Positions 1 through 11,000 of a stretch of DNA of 64,000 nt are shown here, one piece after another; the first letter of the stretch is position 1, and the number at the start of each line of letters is the position of its first letter. The notes beneath the pieces were generated by a model. The model searched no databases, was not told the DNA's origin, and worked only from the letters and a program-made list of their open reading frames with translations. The stretch comes from Symbiotaphrina buchneri. Taxonomy: Eukaryota > Ascomycota > Symbiotaphrinales > Symbiotaphrinaceae. The DNA lies in NCBI GenBank assembly GCA_001599915.1, contig BCIG01000011.1, forward strand, positions 620,001 to 684,000, given 5' to 3'. The translations under genes and the position numbers were made by a program.

Positions 1-302
1 GAACCCTGTTGCTCTATGCCAGGTCCTTCCGATCTCAAGTCCAAATACTGCGTAGTCCGCGGTTTCGGTTCTGCCAACTTTCGCTTCTTGGCTGGAGGAG
101 GGCCATCGGGTCCCAGTGTGATGGAGGAATCTTCGGCTATTGTGATTGATGAATCGTCCGCATCTGGCGACGGAGAATTGCAGTGGTATACTTGAGATGA
201 AGGGGGAGATGGATAGAAATCCGGCGGAGAAGGGGATAAGGACCCAATGGAGCTGAGAGGGGAGGAGAGGTCAGAGACGCTGTCCCAGTCGGGGGCCTCC
301 AT
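1..302 (-). CDS. Probable Hst3/Hst4-type sirtuin, N-terminal part only (runs off the window)
   Basis: The reading frame starts at ATG 302 (minus strand) and stays open to the window edge, giving 100 residues that begin MEAPDWDSVSDLSSPLSS. The first 75 residues are Ser/Pro/Asp-rich and look disordered. They are followed by a basic stretch PPAKKRKLAEPK that could be a nuclear localisation signal, and then PRTTQYLDLRS. From memory of the family, a similar PRTT-YLDL motif lies just ahead of the NAD-binding catalytic domain in filamentous-fungal Hst3/Hst4 sirtuins, which deacetylate histone H3 K56. The catalytic domain itself would lie beyond the left edge, so the call is an inference. It could be another nuclear protein. 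The gene is divergent from MED16 and shares its upstream region. Confidence 0.4.
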   Translation of the reverse strand, partial: MEAPDWDSVSDLSSPLSSIGSLSPSPPDFYPSPPSSQVYHCNSPSPDADDSSITIAEDSSITLGPDGPPPAKKRKLAEPKPRTTQYLDLRSEGPGIEQQG

Positions 303-1383
303 TTCGCATCAACAAAGGCGGCTTGTGATTCGTAGACACAGCGCACGGCCAAGAACAACCAAAAAGAGTGACGAGATCCTAGCTGAGAGCTATCATGCTG
401 CCCAGCAGCAGGACTGTGTTGCGTCGAAGGGTGGAGAGCGTCGTGTGTAAGCTGCAGATTTACTGCGACTGTATGCGGACTGTTGTCGTTGGTTCCGTTC
501 TCGGATCTGGCAGAAGAAGACGGGCGGGCCGACATACGAATGCTCAAGGCTTAAGCGAAGAGCGACGGCGGTTCTGTGCGCTGTGTGTGTGCTGTGTGTT
601 GTGCTGTTTGTTTATGACCTGCTCTTGGCATTATTGTGCAATTACGGAGTACAGAAGACGGAACGCTTTGTGCGTCTTCCTCAATATTAATTTATCAGAC
701 GACCAATATCTATTACGAGATTGATACAATGTGCAGCGTGTGGAGTCATGTCGACTAGGCGGTTGATTTAACAATGGAACAATAATCAATATAACTCCTT
801 TAGATGCAGAAGCTGGCGTTGCAGTCTTGAACATCAAGGCATGAAGGATTAGACAACTGATCTATCCAAGCCCATGGGCGGCGTTTATGATATTGGCAGC
901 CTTATTCTCGTTATCTAAGGTACCTTCGGTATTATTATTCTGAAGGTATCATTATTATTGTTTTTTCTGTTTATGCAGTGCATCAAGCACTTCTGCGCTG
1001 GAGACGCCCATTTGTGCTGTGCAGTCACCGCCCCAGTAACAAAGGGGGAATGGATTAATTGATTGATCGGCGGGTGATCCAGGAACGTTTCGGTCACTCA
1101 ACCCTTTCCACGTTAGCCCCGGGAAAAATGATTTCCCGATGCGTCGCGATGGCGCTCAATTCTAAAAGCGCACCTACCTTACGTCGTATCGTCGATACCT
1201 TAGGACTACTATCTTCCGAAGGTGGGCACCTTCTCAAACCGCCAACGTCGCCTCCAGAGCGATTGCATCGCCGGACCTTGGTCGTTCATGCGTCCTGATC
1301 AGAACCGATGATGGCTAGTAGCGGCGTTCAATGCAGGCGTTAATGCGTACGCTCAGCCGTGGGACGGTCCCCCGGAAATCGCT
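303..1383. other. Divergent intergenic region between the sirtuin-like gene and MED16
   Basis: This 1.08 kb stretch holds no convincing gene. It must contain both promoters. The dispersed AAGGTA/TACCTT motif appears at about 917-927 (AAGGTACCTTC), 942-948 and 1172-1202. A 79-codon frame at 1059-1298 resembles nothing I recognise and probably lies in the MED16 leader or promoter. Confidence 0.5.
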
Positions 1384-4300
1384 ATGCCCCTAATGATGAT
1401 GGACGACGACGCTCTAGCTATGGATGAGCTTTTCGGCGATGCTTCCGGCCTGCCTTTACCCACTGTAGTACACCATTCTCAGCCCAAGGGCCTACTCCAG
1501 CTAATTGAAGAGCTTCGAACGACTGGAGCGTGCTCGTGAGTCCAATTGCCCGGATACACTTGCGTTGCAAGGTGCTGAGACGTGCCCTAGAAAGATCGCC
1601 TGGTCAAGGCTGGGTGCATACACTAGAAATGGCGATCGTGAATTGGTTGTGCGCAACCTGCTGGCTAGACCGGAAGATGGCCGATGGACATTGAGCGACG
1701 AGACGCAGGTCCCATTGAGCTTGTCGGTCGAAGGTCGCCGCATCACACATATACAATGGAGCACAACAGGCTCTGAGCTGGCGGTGGTGGATAACGTTGG
1801 TCACATAACCATTCTCACTACCTTCATCGTCTTCAATAGATTCATCGTCGTGCGTCGGGGTGACGTGGATCCAGATGATGACCTTGCCGCGGTCGTGGGT
1901 TTGCATTGGTTGAGCACCGAACGCCCGGTAGAGCATCCCAGACTGTTCAAGGGGCCGCGTCTTGCTGACTTCCTGGCAGTTCTGGTTGTTTCGAGCAGTT
2001 CTTAGAGCCGACGAAGGCCAATATGCCTATGAATCGTCTAGCCACAAGCCCATGGGGCCATACCCGCCCACGAACAGCTCGAATCGGTCCGCTCCTTTGC
2101 TAGCGGTGACAAGAGGAGGGGTTTTAAAGCTTCTCTATCAGCTTGCGGAAATGCGATATCAAGAGACGCATATTGAGCTGGACTCGCCGTCTGGGTTCGG
2201 CGACTTGGTGACGCATGCCACTTTCTGCTCTGACACTGGTATGTCTATCACCTCGGGATTGTGCACACAGCCTGACATGGACGATGGAGACCATAGTCTG
2301 CTGCTGGCAGTCCACACCATCTCGCGCCAGCTGCGACTGTATCGTATAGGTATCAACTGGAACTTGCCTCAGAACCCAAAGTCCGCGCCCCACACGCAGC
2401 TTCCCCCGAGTCCTACGCTGATGGTGCGCCGCGTAAAGCTGGAAAATTCCTGTTCCCCAGTGCAATTTGGCTCCGGTGGAGGGGAAGGAGATGTACATGA
2501 TCCCATCAATGGGCAAGGCCCGTTGCCCTGTTTGACCCACCTAGAGCTCGTTCCGCGGCCACCTCACAGCAAGACTGGCGAGACCGCCTATCCCACCATC
2601 ATCGCTGTATTCACATCTACAGGTGATCCGCATATCAATGATGGCTTTGCTCCGGAAAATTCGGGTATCATCTCGAGGTGGGAAATACATCCTTTGACGG
2701 AAGGAGTGCATTCTGCATTCGGTCAGGTGGCCTCCAAGAAAGGAAACCTCAATAGCTCTGCGGAGGCGTCACTTGTAAGCTCGATGATCCATTCCGTAGA
2801 AGTACAGCAATCCGCTGCTGACAAGGTTAAGGAGGTGACGGATCTGAAGAGGCTGGATGATGTGACGGTCACGAAAATGGTTGGCTCTATACAACAGTTT
2901 AGTTCCGGGTCCGAGCTTGCTCTGGTCTTTGGGGATGGCTCTGTCGAGTTTCGCGAGAGGAGTACAATGAGAATCCTAGAGTTCAGTGGCAGTGATGAGC
3001 AGATCTCTAGCCTTTCTCAGGCCGGACTTACTTTCCAGCCAGATGATAGCTGTGAGCTTGCCCATATTATACACCCGGTCATTGCTAAGTTTGTCATATA
3101 GCGTTACGCTTGTTCCTCTCCCCGAGTCACTGCGCTGCCGTTGGTATGGATGCAGACGGCAAAGTCCACCTCAGGCTGATAGAACCTCCCAAGGGCGAGC
3201 TGGAAGGCGACATGACTAATTGTATATCCAAAATATTGATATATGGAATTGTATATGGCGTTAACTTTATGCTAGCAATAACCCGGAATGCCGTCACGTC
3301 ACTGGCATTGCGATTTGCGTACGCTTGCACTCAACATGACACTGCGGATGATATCCTCGCTGTCGTTCGTCGGTATCTAGGGCCAGGTACTTCCACCTTG
3401 AGAGCTGCTGCGACATCTCTGACAACGACAGATCATGCCTTCTATTTCCTGAACGAGATACACAGAGCACTCAGCCTCAGCGTCGACTTTACGGCGGAGG
3501 GTCCACCTGAGAGGATATTGAAGAATCCGATGGTCCAGCGTTGTTTGAGTGCGCAGGACTCAATCGGCTACAACGGCGAATATACTCAACGCAGTCTTAC
3601 CTCAAAATTTGCCTGGGCTACACTGCATATCCGGCTGACCTCCTTGATATTTGCCATCATATGGAGCTCGCTTCCTGGTAAGGCAGGGACAGGCGCAGGC
3701 TCTGAACAAGATCCACTCAAGCAAACAGGTCAGTGATTACCTGCTTGATATCCTGAAATATAGCATTCTCACCCATAGTAGATAGCCTCCAATCATTGAT
3801 CGGCCTAACCAGCTACACGGTTGACGTATGCAATTTCGTCTTTGATGATCTTTTCGAGCTCTCCAAGGCAGTGCAAGGTCGTGCGGGTGATTTGGCATAC
3901 GTGAAAAAACAACGTGAGTGACTCGAACTGGTGGTAAGAACGGGTCTGATATAAGCAGTCATTCAACTGGACTCGCCCGGGCTGTTGCTCGTGCTCGCCT
4001 CGATCCCACGCAGCTTCCTGCAACTCCTGGCTCGGACCGTACGGACCATGGAGCACACAGCCCGCGGGGTCTACTCTACTACGACAGACCCCGAGAAGCG
4101 CCAGGTTGCTGGCATGATGGCCGAAATTGTGGGATCGAGTCCGGTGAAGATGGTTCTGGTGGAGCAATTCATGCGGGAGCTGGACGGGGTGTTCAGGGGC
4201 CTCTATCAAAGCGCTGGCTACAGTGATTCTCAACGGAACTTAGCTGAGCGGCACTTGCTGATTCACGGCGACATTCCTGAGATATTCGGGCCGGAAGTGG

Positions 4301-4602
4301 AAAAGCTCCTAACGACCCGGCTAGAAGGGCTCCGGCAAGAGATTGACCTGGCCGAGCTCTACTTCAAGGACTTCAGCTGGCTCGGTCTGAGTAATGACTC
4401 GAGGACGGTGGCCTATCGGCGGAAACATGCAGTGGACATGTTGCAGAAGACGACGATACGCAAAGGACAGAAGATAAGGAGATGCAACCGATGTGCTTCC
4501 GTCATGGAAGATCTAATGCCGCGAACGCATGTTCCGTGGCTGAATACCCTGCAGAAGATGTGTATGTGCGGAAACATGTGGATGCTTGTCGGGGGACCTT
4601 AG
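1384..4602 (+). CDS. MED16: Mediator complex subunit 16 (Med16/Sin4)
   Basis: Med16 is a tail-module subunit of the Mediator co-activator, which links transcription factors to RNA polymerase II in the nucleus. Exons 1384-1535, 1591-1927, 1980-3051, 3102-3221, 3276-3728, 3779-3913 and 3959-4602 join in phase to 970 residues. The start MPLMMMDDDALAMDELFGDASGLPLP is the usual acidic fungal Med16 N-terminus and is followed by KIAWSRLGAY, the first WD-like block. WD-like repeats fill the N-terminal half and the C-terminal part is helical. The extreme C-terminus has the Med16 cysteine motif (RRCNRCASV ... MCMCGNMWML). Introns are 45-55 bp. The intron at 3222-3275 is 54 bp with no stop in frame, so it could be retained to give 988 residues. 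I favour splicing because it is AT-rich and GTATAT...TAG-bounded. Confidence 0.93.
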
Positions 4603-6151
4603 GGTACTGGCAATCTGACTCTGCCTTGGTACGTCCACTGGCAAGAGCTCGGCTTGTGCACTCTCGGAGGCATGATTTATAGCTCGCATGATTGGTTAGA
4701 GGTCCTTGGTACAACACTAGAAGTGCCTTAGATGCATACACACTTGAATGATATCGTTGGAGATGCGTCTTAAGCCGCTCGGAATGCGGTGTTGTTTTGT
4801 TGTCTGAGAAGGATGGGATGCCGCTTCGGATGAAGCCCCCCTATTCCTCTGGTGACCCAATGAGCCCGCGCATCCAGCTCGGCCGGATCCCACCCCTCAC
4901 CTGGCAGAGGCGAGCTAGATGGTTCGGAAATGGCCACTTTACCTTGTGGAGAGTGTGTGTCCACAAAAGGAAATAATGAAAGAGGCAGGTCGATCACCCA
5001 GGCAAGGGGATGACAGCTGCATGCTTCCCGCCTAGCCTGCAAGCCGCACGAACGACAGGCCAAGGAGTGGCAGGACCACCAATTGATCCCATCCCGCGTC
5101 CCTCTTCACTCAGTCGCTATCAGCAACGTCAGTACGGGTACGTGCACTCGCCGAAATATCAATTCTCAGAAGACCAAGATACCGTCCCATCCGAGCCCGG
5201 TGGAATCGATCTAGTAAATCTGACCAGACCGGGGGGAACCCCTTATCGCGGCCATTTCGGTTATGGTTGCTTCCCTTGTTCATCGTACGTACTCCTCGTA
5301 CGGTCTGACCGAAAGCGTTTTGATATCATATCGTTACCAAAAAGTACTGGAGTTGAGGAAGGCATGTGCAATGTGCGGTGGGTAGGTACCGGTAGGCTTG
5401 GTAGTCTTGGCCGTACTTGTACTCGTACTCGCGGTTATCTACCTTACCTCAGAAGAAAGAGATGGACATCAAGTGGCGCCTCTTTGCTCTCTCCCTGATC
5501 CATTGACGCGGCTACGGTAGAGGATCCCGGCCAATGATCTTGGGTCTCCACAGAGAAATAAATATGAAAGTCCTATCCAGCGTCGTAACTTCGTAAGGTC
5601 AAAAGGATGTCACTTTCCATCGGCTGGAGGGGTTCCCTCAGGGCAGGTGGTACCTCCGGACCAATGCGAGTGCATAGGCCAAGAATTCCCCGTCCCCCTA
5701 CAGAGTAGCACTCACCGTACCCACTACCCCTCCAACCCCTGGCTGGGGTGATCGTCGAACTCGCCCGACGACAGGGGATCTACGGTACGAAGCTACGAAG
5801 CTACCACCTTGCCGCGCATCGTCCTTATCCATCCTTCATAAGCGAGCACAACACAGGTGACACGCACACACACGCAGACCCGCAGACCCGCAGGGGTTCT
5901 GCAGCTGCTAGTTCCGGTAATGCCTCCGTGCTGCCCAGCCATCGGGGCGGGGAAGGAGTTACCGCCCCAAAGGGAATTCGTATCTCGACTAAAGGTACCT
6001 AACCCCCTAAGGAAGGCTGGTCTCGAGAAATACCATCTTCCGCGGACAATTCATTTGGGACCCTGCATGAATGTGTCAAGGGTCAGAAAGTCAGTTAAAC
6101 GAGCACCAACACCACAGACGGAAGGTAGCCAAGCACGATGGCCGAAGCCAA

Positions 6152-6238
<87 letters not shown>

Positions 6239-6978
6239 TCCTCTTATTATTATTTGTTCGCCACTCCCTGACACCGCCAGACGGAAAAGTTACCAGGCCA
6301 AGCCGCCGGCACTGCGGGCGACTCGGTTGCATTTTGCAGATGCAGTCCTCTCTACCTCGTAGACAAGCGGTGCCTATCTGCCGAGGCTTGCAGGCTTGTC
6401 AGTTCGTGAGCTAGGACATAGGAGAGGTAAGATACTCCCTCTGATGCTAGCACATCACGAACTCTCCACAAGGTGACAAAAGGAGGCACCATGCTTCACG
6501 GCAATCCAGCCCCAATTCACACACCCTTTATCATGTATACAAATGCAGAATAACGTATAGAAACGCAGAATCCTCTGCTTGGCATTATGTACTATAGTGT
6601 ATGAGTAGTTGACTAACCGGAGTATCCTTGACTCGAGCATGGCCATCCAATTGCCGGGACGGCATCCGCCCTGTACAATTTCAAGCATCAAATCGCGTAT
6701 CGTTCAGTACGAGTTTTCCGCCCATGTGTATCGTGTGGGCTTTCCCACAGAAAAAAGCAGCACACTATGGTGCAATCGCCAGAACCATTCTATCCCCGGA
6801 ACAGCCTCCACCAGACCAACAAAGCTCGGACTGTAAGGATAAAAGCATAATCGAGGGTATCATTGGTCGCACCCCCCAGAAAACACACCCTCTAGCGCTC
6901 AGTAGCCAACCATAGCACAACGAATGGGCAATGCGAAATGGCTCCACCTCATTGGAAAAGACGTGATCCAGCACGGTC
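4603..6978. other. Gene-free region between convergent MED16 and the C2H2 gene
   Basis: About 2.4 kb between two convergent 3' ends. Long frames exist (for example 5010-5498) but their composition matches no family I know and they lack credible splice structure. Short AAGGTA/GGTACC motifs recur (about 5383-5395, 5441-5450, 5994-6000). The only strong structured element is the (ATG)28 microsatellite listed separately. Confidence 0.5.
6153..6236. repeat. (ATG)28 trinucleotide microsatellite
   Basis: Twenty-eight uninterrupted copies of ATG (GAT/TGA in other phases; CAT on the minus strand), 84 bp with no interruption. It sits in the intergenic space between MED16 and the C2H2 gene. Frames through it read poly-Met, poly-Asp or poly-His, but none has the flanks of a real gene. 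A perfect array of this length suggests recent slippage, so its length is probably polymorphic. Confidence 0.97.
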
Positions 6979-8046
6979 TCATGCCATGTGATGATCTTCC
7001 GAGCCCAATGGCAGGCCACTAGCAACGAGGGCCAGTGCGTTGAGGGCGTCAGCAGGCGAGGCGTGGCCATCACCTGCACCACTCCAAGGGCTTCCATAGT
7101 AAGAGCCAGTTGATGCCTCGTTGGTAGAAGGCCCACAATCCGAGTAGGTGGAACCATCAAAGGAGGATCTTTGGAGCTGGCCCCGCGCAGGGAGGGCATT
7201 CGTCGCATTTCTGGACCCTACCGAACCGCGCGCCGACTGGGACTTGCGACCTCCAATCTCCTCCGATTGCACTCTTGTTTTCCGCATCGTCGACGGCTTC
7301 GCTTTCTTCACTCGGGATTCCTCGGTGAGTCGGCCTCCACCAGCGGCTCCCCTGCTATTCTCGTGGGTCCTCTGATGCTGTTTCATGTTGTCTTTACGAG
7401 TAAAGGCCTTGCCGCAAACTGGACAGAGCACATTCTTTTCCCCAGTATGCACTTTGGCGTGCCGCGCAGCATGACCAGATGTGGTGAAGGTGATCATACA
7501 ATTCATCGTCTTCCGGTAAGGGCATAAATATTTGTTTTTCGCCCCGCTCTTCGGTGCGGCGCCAGCCTTGGGCGAAACCGGCTCTGGGGAAGATACGGCT
7601 TCCTCGTACAGCGCACGAGGACGGTCTAATGAATGCAGGGACAGATCTGGTCGTCCCAACTTCGCCTCAAGATCTTCAGGGTATCTTTCGTAGCTAGATG
7701 TGCGCCGAATGATATAGGGATGGAAGCCGAGAGCATCCGAAGTCGAGGACTGCCGAGGCGTGAAAGTAGCTTCGTATGTTGACTGGGGCGTGGGAGGAGC
7801 CGTCGGGTCCAGAGTATACTGCGAAGAATGCGATCCTAATCTGATGAGTTGCGGGGTCCTGGGAGAATACTCCGGAGACGTCTGAGGAGTCATTTGGAAG
7901 GATGCCGTGTCATCGACCGATGTCCGTGTGCTCACAAAGCTAGATGTCCGGGATTGAGTAGAGACCATGGCAGGGTAGGCCTGCTCAGTGTTCAAGAGGG
8001 ACACTTTCCGCCCCGAAGAGTTCCTCCCATCCAGTGCTGAGGCCAT
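6979..8046 (-). CDS. C2H2 zinc-finger transcription factor, Nrg1-like
   Basis: Single-exon gene of 355 residues from the ATG at 8046. The frame is open further upstream (to 8244), but MASALDGRNSSGRKVSLLNTEQAYPAMVSTQ looks like the natural N-terminus. A Ser/Thr/Pro-rich N-terminal half leads to two adjacent fingers. Finger 1 is C175-x7-C183-x12-H196-x3-H200 (FTTSGHAARHAKVHTGEKN). Finger 2 is C208-x2-C211-x12-H224-x3-H228 (AFTRKDNMKQHQRTH). The FTTSGH-ARH...HTGEKN pattern is that of yeast Nrg1/Nrg2-type repressors; the widened C-x7-C in finger 1 is typical of the filamentous-fungal relatives. The C-terminal tail is basic, then Ser/Gly-rich. It is presumably nuclear and DNA-binding; the target genes cannot be read from the sequence. 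A very long gene-free region lies upstream. Confidence 0.82.
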   Translation of the reverse strand: MASALDGRNSSGRKVSLLNTEQAYPAMVSTQSRTSSFVSTRTSVDDTASFQMTPQTSPEYSPRTPQLIRLGSHSSQYTLDPTAPPTPQSTYEATFTPRQSSTSDALGFHPYIIRRTSSYERYPEDLEAKLGRPDLSLHSLDRPRALYEEAVSSPEPVSPKAGAAPKSGAKNKYLCPYRKTMNCMITFTTSGHAARHAKVHTGEKNVLCPVCGKAFTRKDNMKQHQRTHENSRGAAGGGRLTEESRVKKAKPSTMRKTRVQSEEIGGRKSQSARGSVGSRNATNALPARGQLQRSSFDGSTYSDCGPSTNEASTGSYYGSPWSGAGDGHASPADALNALALVASGLPLGSEDHHMA

Positions 8047-11000
8047 TTCCAGCAACGGTGTGGACTGGAACTCGAGAGAAAAAACACCAAGGACAGAACA
8101 CCCGGCTCTTCGAGGAGAGGATTCCTGGCTCGAGACGTACAAGAGAGAGCGGCGAAGTTCCACGCGCAGGGTAGCAGAGGTGGACAATGGCTTCTTGTAG
8201 TAAGACAGTGCAAGTGACGGGAAGGTTCGTGAAGGTCTAGCCAAATCGGCTCATCAGAATCCAGCGGAATCAAAGCAGGGTTCGTGCGTCTGCAACTCCC
8301 TGACCAACAGGGTGCCGAGAAGAATTTTGCGACGTAGACGGCGTAGTCGTGATACAGTCGGCAGGACGTACAGTTCTGTGACCAAAGCCGGAAGCAAGCT
8401 GGTTCCGTGCAAGAAAAGATCTCAAGGGTTGCGTCTGGCGGCGGTGGCTTTCGCAAATTGCGCGGTTGTGCAGGAGGTGGATGGGTCCTCAGAGGTGGCA
8501 GCCCTACTTAAGAGAGAGCGCGTAGCGACGTTCGGCACTTCGGGAGAGATTGACGTTGTTGCGCAGCGAATGGGGAAGGCACTGTGTCCACAGGCCCAGA
8601 TAGAGTTTCCTGGCTGACGGAATAGTCGTCCGAGTGCCAGCGAGGCAAATAGGATGGAGGAGCAGGGGTTGGAGAGGGGAGGAGGAGGACAGACAGCGAG
8701 GAAGAAGGAAGGTGAGCGAGAGTTGGGGTGGATGGGGTGAAAAGGGTGCTTCGTACGTACACCCAGGTCACAGAGGAGCAGGGCAAGACAACAATAATAA
8801 CATTAAGAGATCCCCAAATCCCGAGGGCGGCAGGCACGTGTATGTACTCGTACTTTGAACGGCGTCCACTGGAGAGCAGGTAAGGGAGGTACTGCTACTT
8901 CACCTTGCTTCCGGAGAACTTCTCTGTCCTTCTAGGTAATACGCGCTAGCATTCAGAAATGCGTCCCCGACTTTGCGCTTTTCTCGAGGCAGGGGTCCGG
9001 ATTACCTATCCGGCCCAGTACGTATCATCGAGGCTAGCAAGGAAACGAACAAATGTGGTAAAACCTTATGTCGTGCAAGGATACCTTCGGTACCTCACCT
9101 TACCTTACCGTGTAAAGTTAATAATACATCGACCGCATCACCTCAGGTACCTCACTCAGGCTCCACAGTATCATTGAAGTATTCACGCAGGGTAAGACTC
9201 GTTAGGTATCGGTCAACTCATTATTCACATGTGAGACGGGCGAGATATCTGAGCCGTGTGTGGTGGAATGTAAGATGCCAAGATCAGATACGGCGCGTAG
9301 GGCAGACAGATACAGGTACGGCAAGTAAAGTAAAGCACAGAGAGAAAAAGTCCGTACGATGTGTGATTATGACCCACGGACAGATCGCCGATAAGCGTGC
9401 TGCTTCTGCACTGCACGACTTGGCGGGTGGGTGGAATGCAAGCGGTGGTGGCTTGGCTCACGGGCCCTGGGATGCGGATTCTCATCTATGGCATTCTTCC
9501 CAAATTCCCATTGCTCGGCTTTCCACGCGCAAGCCAACGCCGACGCTAGTATCTAGGCGCTCCCTGAAAAGCCAAGCTTTTTGTTGCTGCTAGTCCTCAT
9601 TCGGCAGGTATTCAGGGTGTTGCACTGGCCAAGGTAAGGTAGCAGTGCAGGGCCTGATGAATTTAGTCGACTTAACTTATCCCGTCATTCTTCCCCTTGC
9701 CAGATACAAATCCCCAGAACTGGACCGAGTACGAGTTGGGATGGTTACCTTGAGGAATCCTGGATCGCCTGAGATTATTCACATATTCTGCTGCAGTCTC
9801 AGATCAGAGCATCTCGACGCCATAGTACCTACCTCGTAGATACCAGGAAATGTAAGTGCAGTATGAGAGCACCGGCAGATGGTCGCTAAGATTCCGTTGC
9901 TGTCCGACCATTTAACCTTGTGTGGTGTGATAAGGTTTGACCGTGCTCCAGTACGCGCGACGCGTGTCCTGATACTCTCATATGTTTGCGGGAGCCCTTT
10001 CCTGGACCCTGAAGATAACCCCTGTCGTCAAATGCCGTGGCGGATGATGAAATGGAGCTAGGAAAGATGAAGCTAGTAAGGATGCAGCAAGAGATTGCTG
10101 ATCATCGTATCGTATCGCGGGTTCCACAGGTCAGCCGCCGGGAATGACACCCGTGGGGTCAGCTAAGGGCGGTACAAGAAGCTCGTACCGACACAACTCG
10201 TTTTACAGGTACTGTACCTTTGTACGGTAAGCTTGGTACATGGTACCAACCATAACTTACCACAGTAAAAGTAGCCAGGGGTGAAGGAAAATTTAGCGGC
10301 CCCGGACCAAAGACAGAGAGGTGGCTTGCGCTTCCTTAGCCACCCTGTGTGACGGCTATGAAGTTTCCATTGGCCCGGACGTTTGCAGCCGTTCCTTTGC
10401 TTGGCCTTTCCGACTTTCCCGGACATAAGGTAATCTTGTTGTGGGGATGCTAGGCGAGGACGGCTCTGACAAACTTCGAGAAACCCTGATGGGTGCTGAA
10501 AGCGGTCAGGCGATGGCCCTGTACAAGCACGAGTACCATACCTTAAGGTAGTTACGCTTGTCCCAAGCCGCCATCTTGTGCGAATACAGGGTCAGAGACA
10601 GCATATCAACCAATTATTCAGCCGTTTCGACCCAACCCCCAGGTGCACGAGTTCCCGAATGCGTTTTCGATATTCTCTCTTGCAGATGGTAATATTGTGG
10701 CAGTTCCTCGCACCACGGTCCTCAACGGGTGTCGGCGCATCATGCCTTCGACCACTTCAACTTCGTGCACCGCTTTCGTCTCACGTCAGGTAATCGGTAG
10801 AGTCTGCTTGGAGACCGGACAAGGGTCGCTACTACGACGTCATCGTGCAGGGCAGGGTCTTGTTCTCGTAGTGGAGCACCAGGCGGAGTTAAAAGCACAA
10901 AGTGTAAACAGAGAGTTGAGACGAGTAGTACATCGTAGGTGTAGCCACTAGGTTCTCAAGAAAATACCCCCCTTTGGGGCATGGGTAATCTTTTCCGGCT

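Noticed and set aside
5010-5498. 162-codon plus-strand frame in the MED16/C2H2 gap
   Set aside because: No family resemblance; the dispersed GGTACC/TACCTT motif runs through it, which is an intergenic signature here.
6051-6362. Poly-His, poly-Asp and poly-Met frames
   Set aside because: They are simply the three reading phases of the (ATG)28 microsatellite with unrelated flanks.
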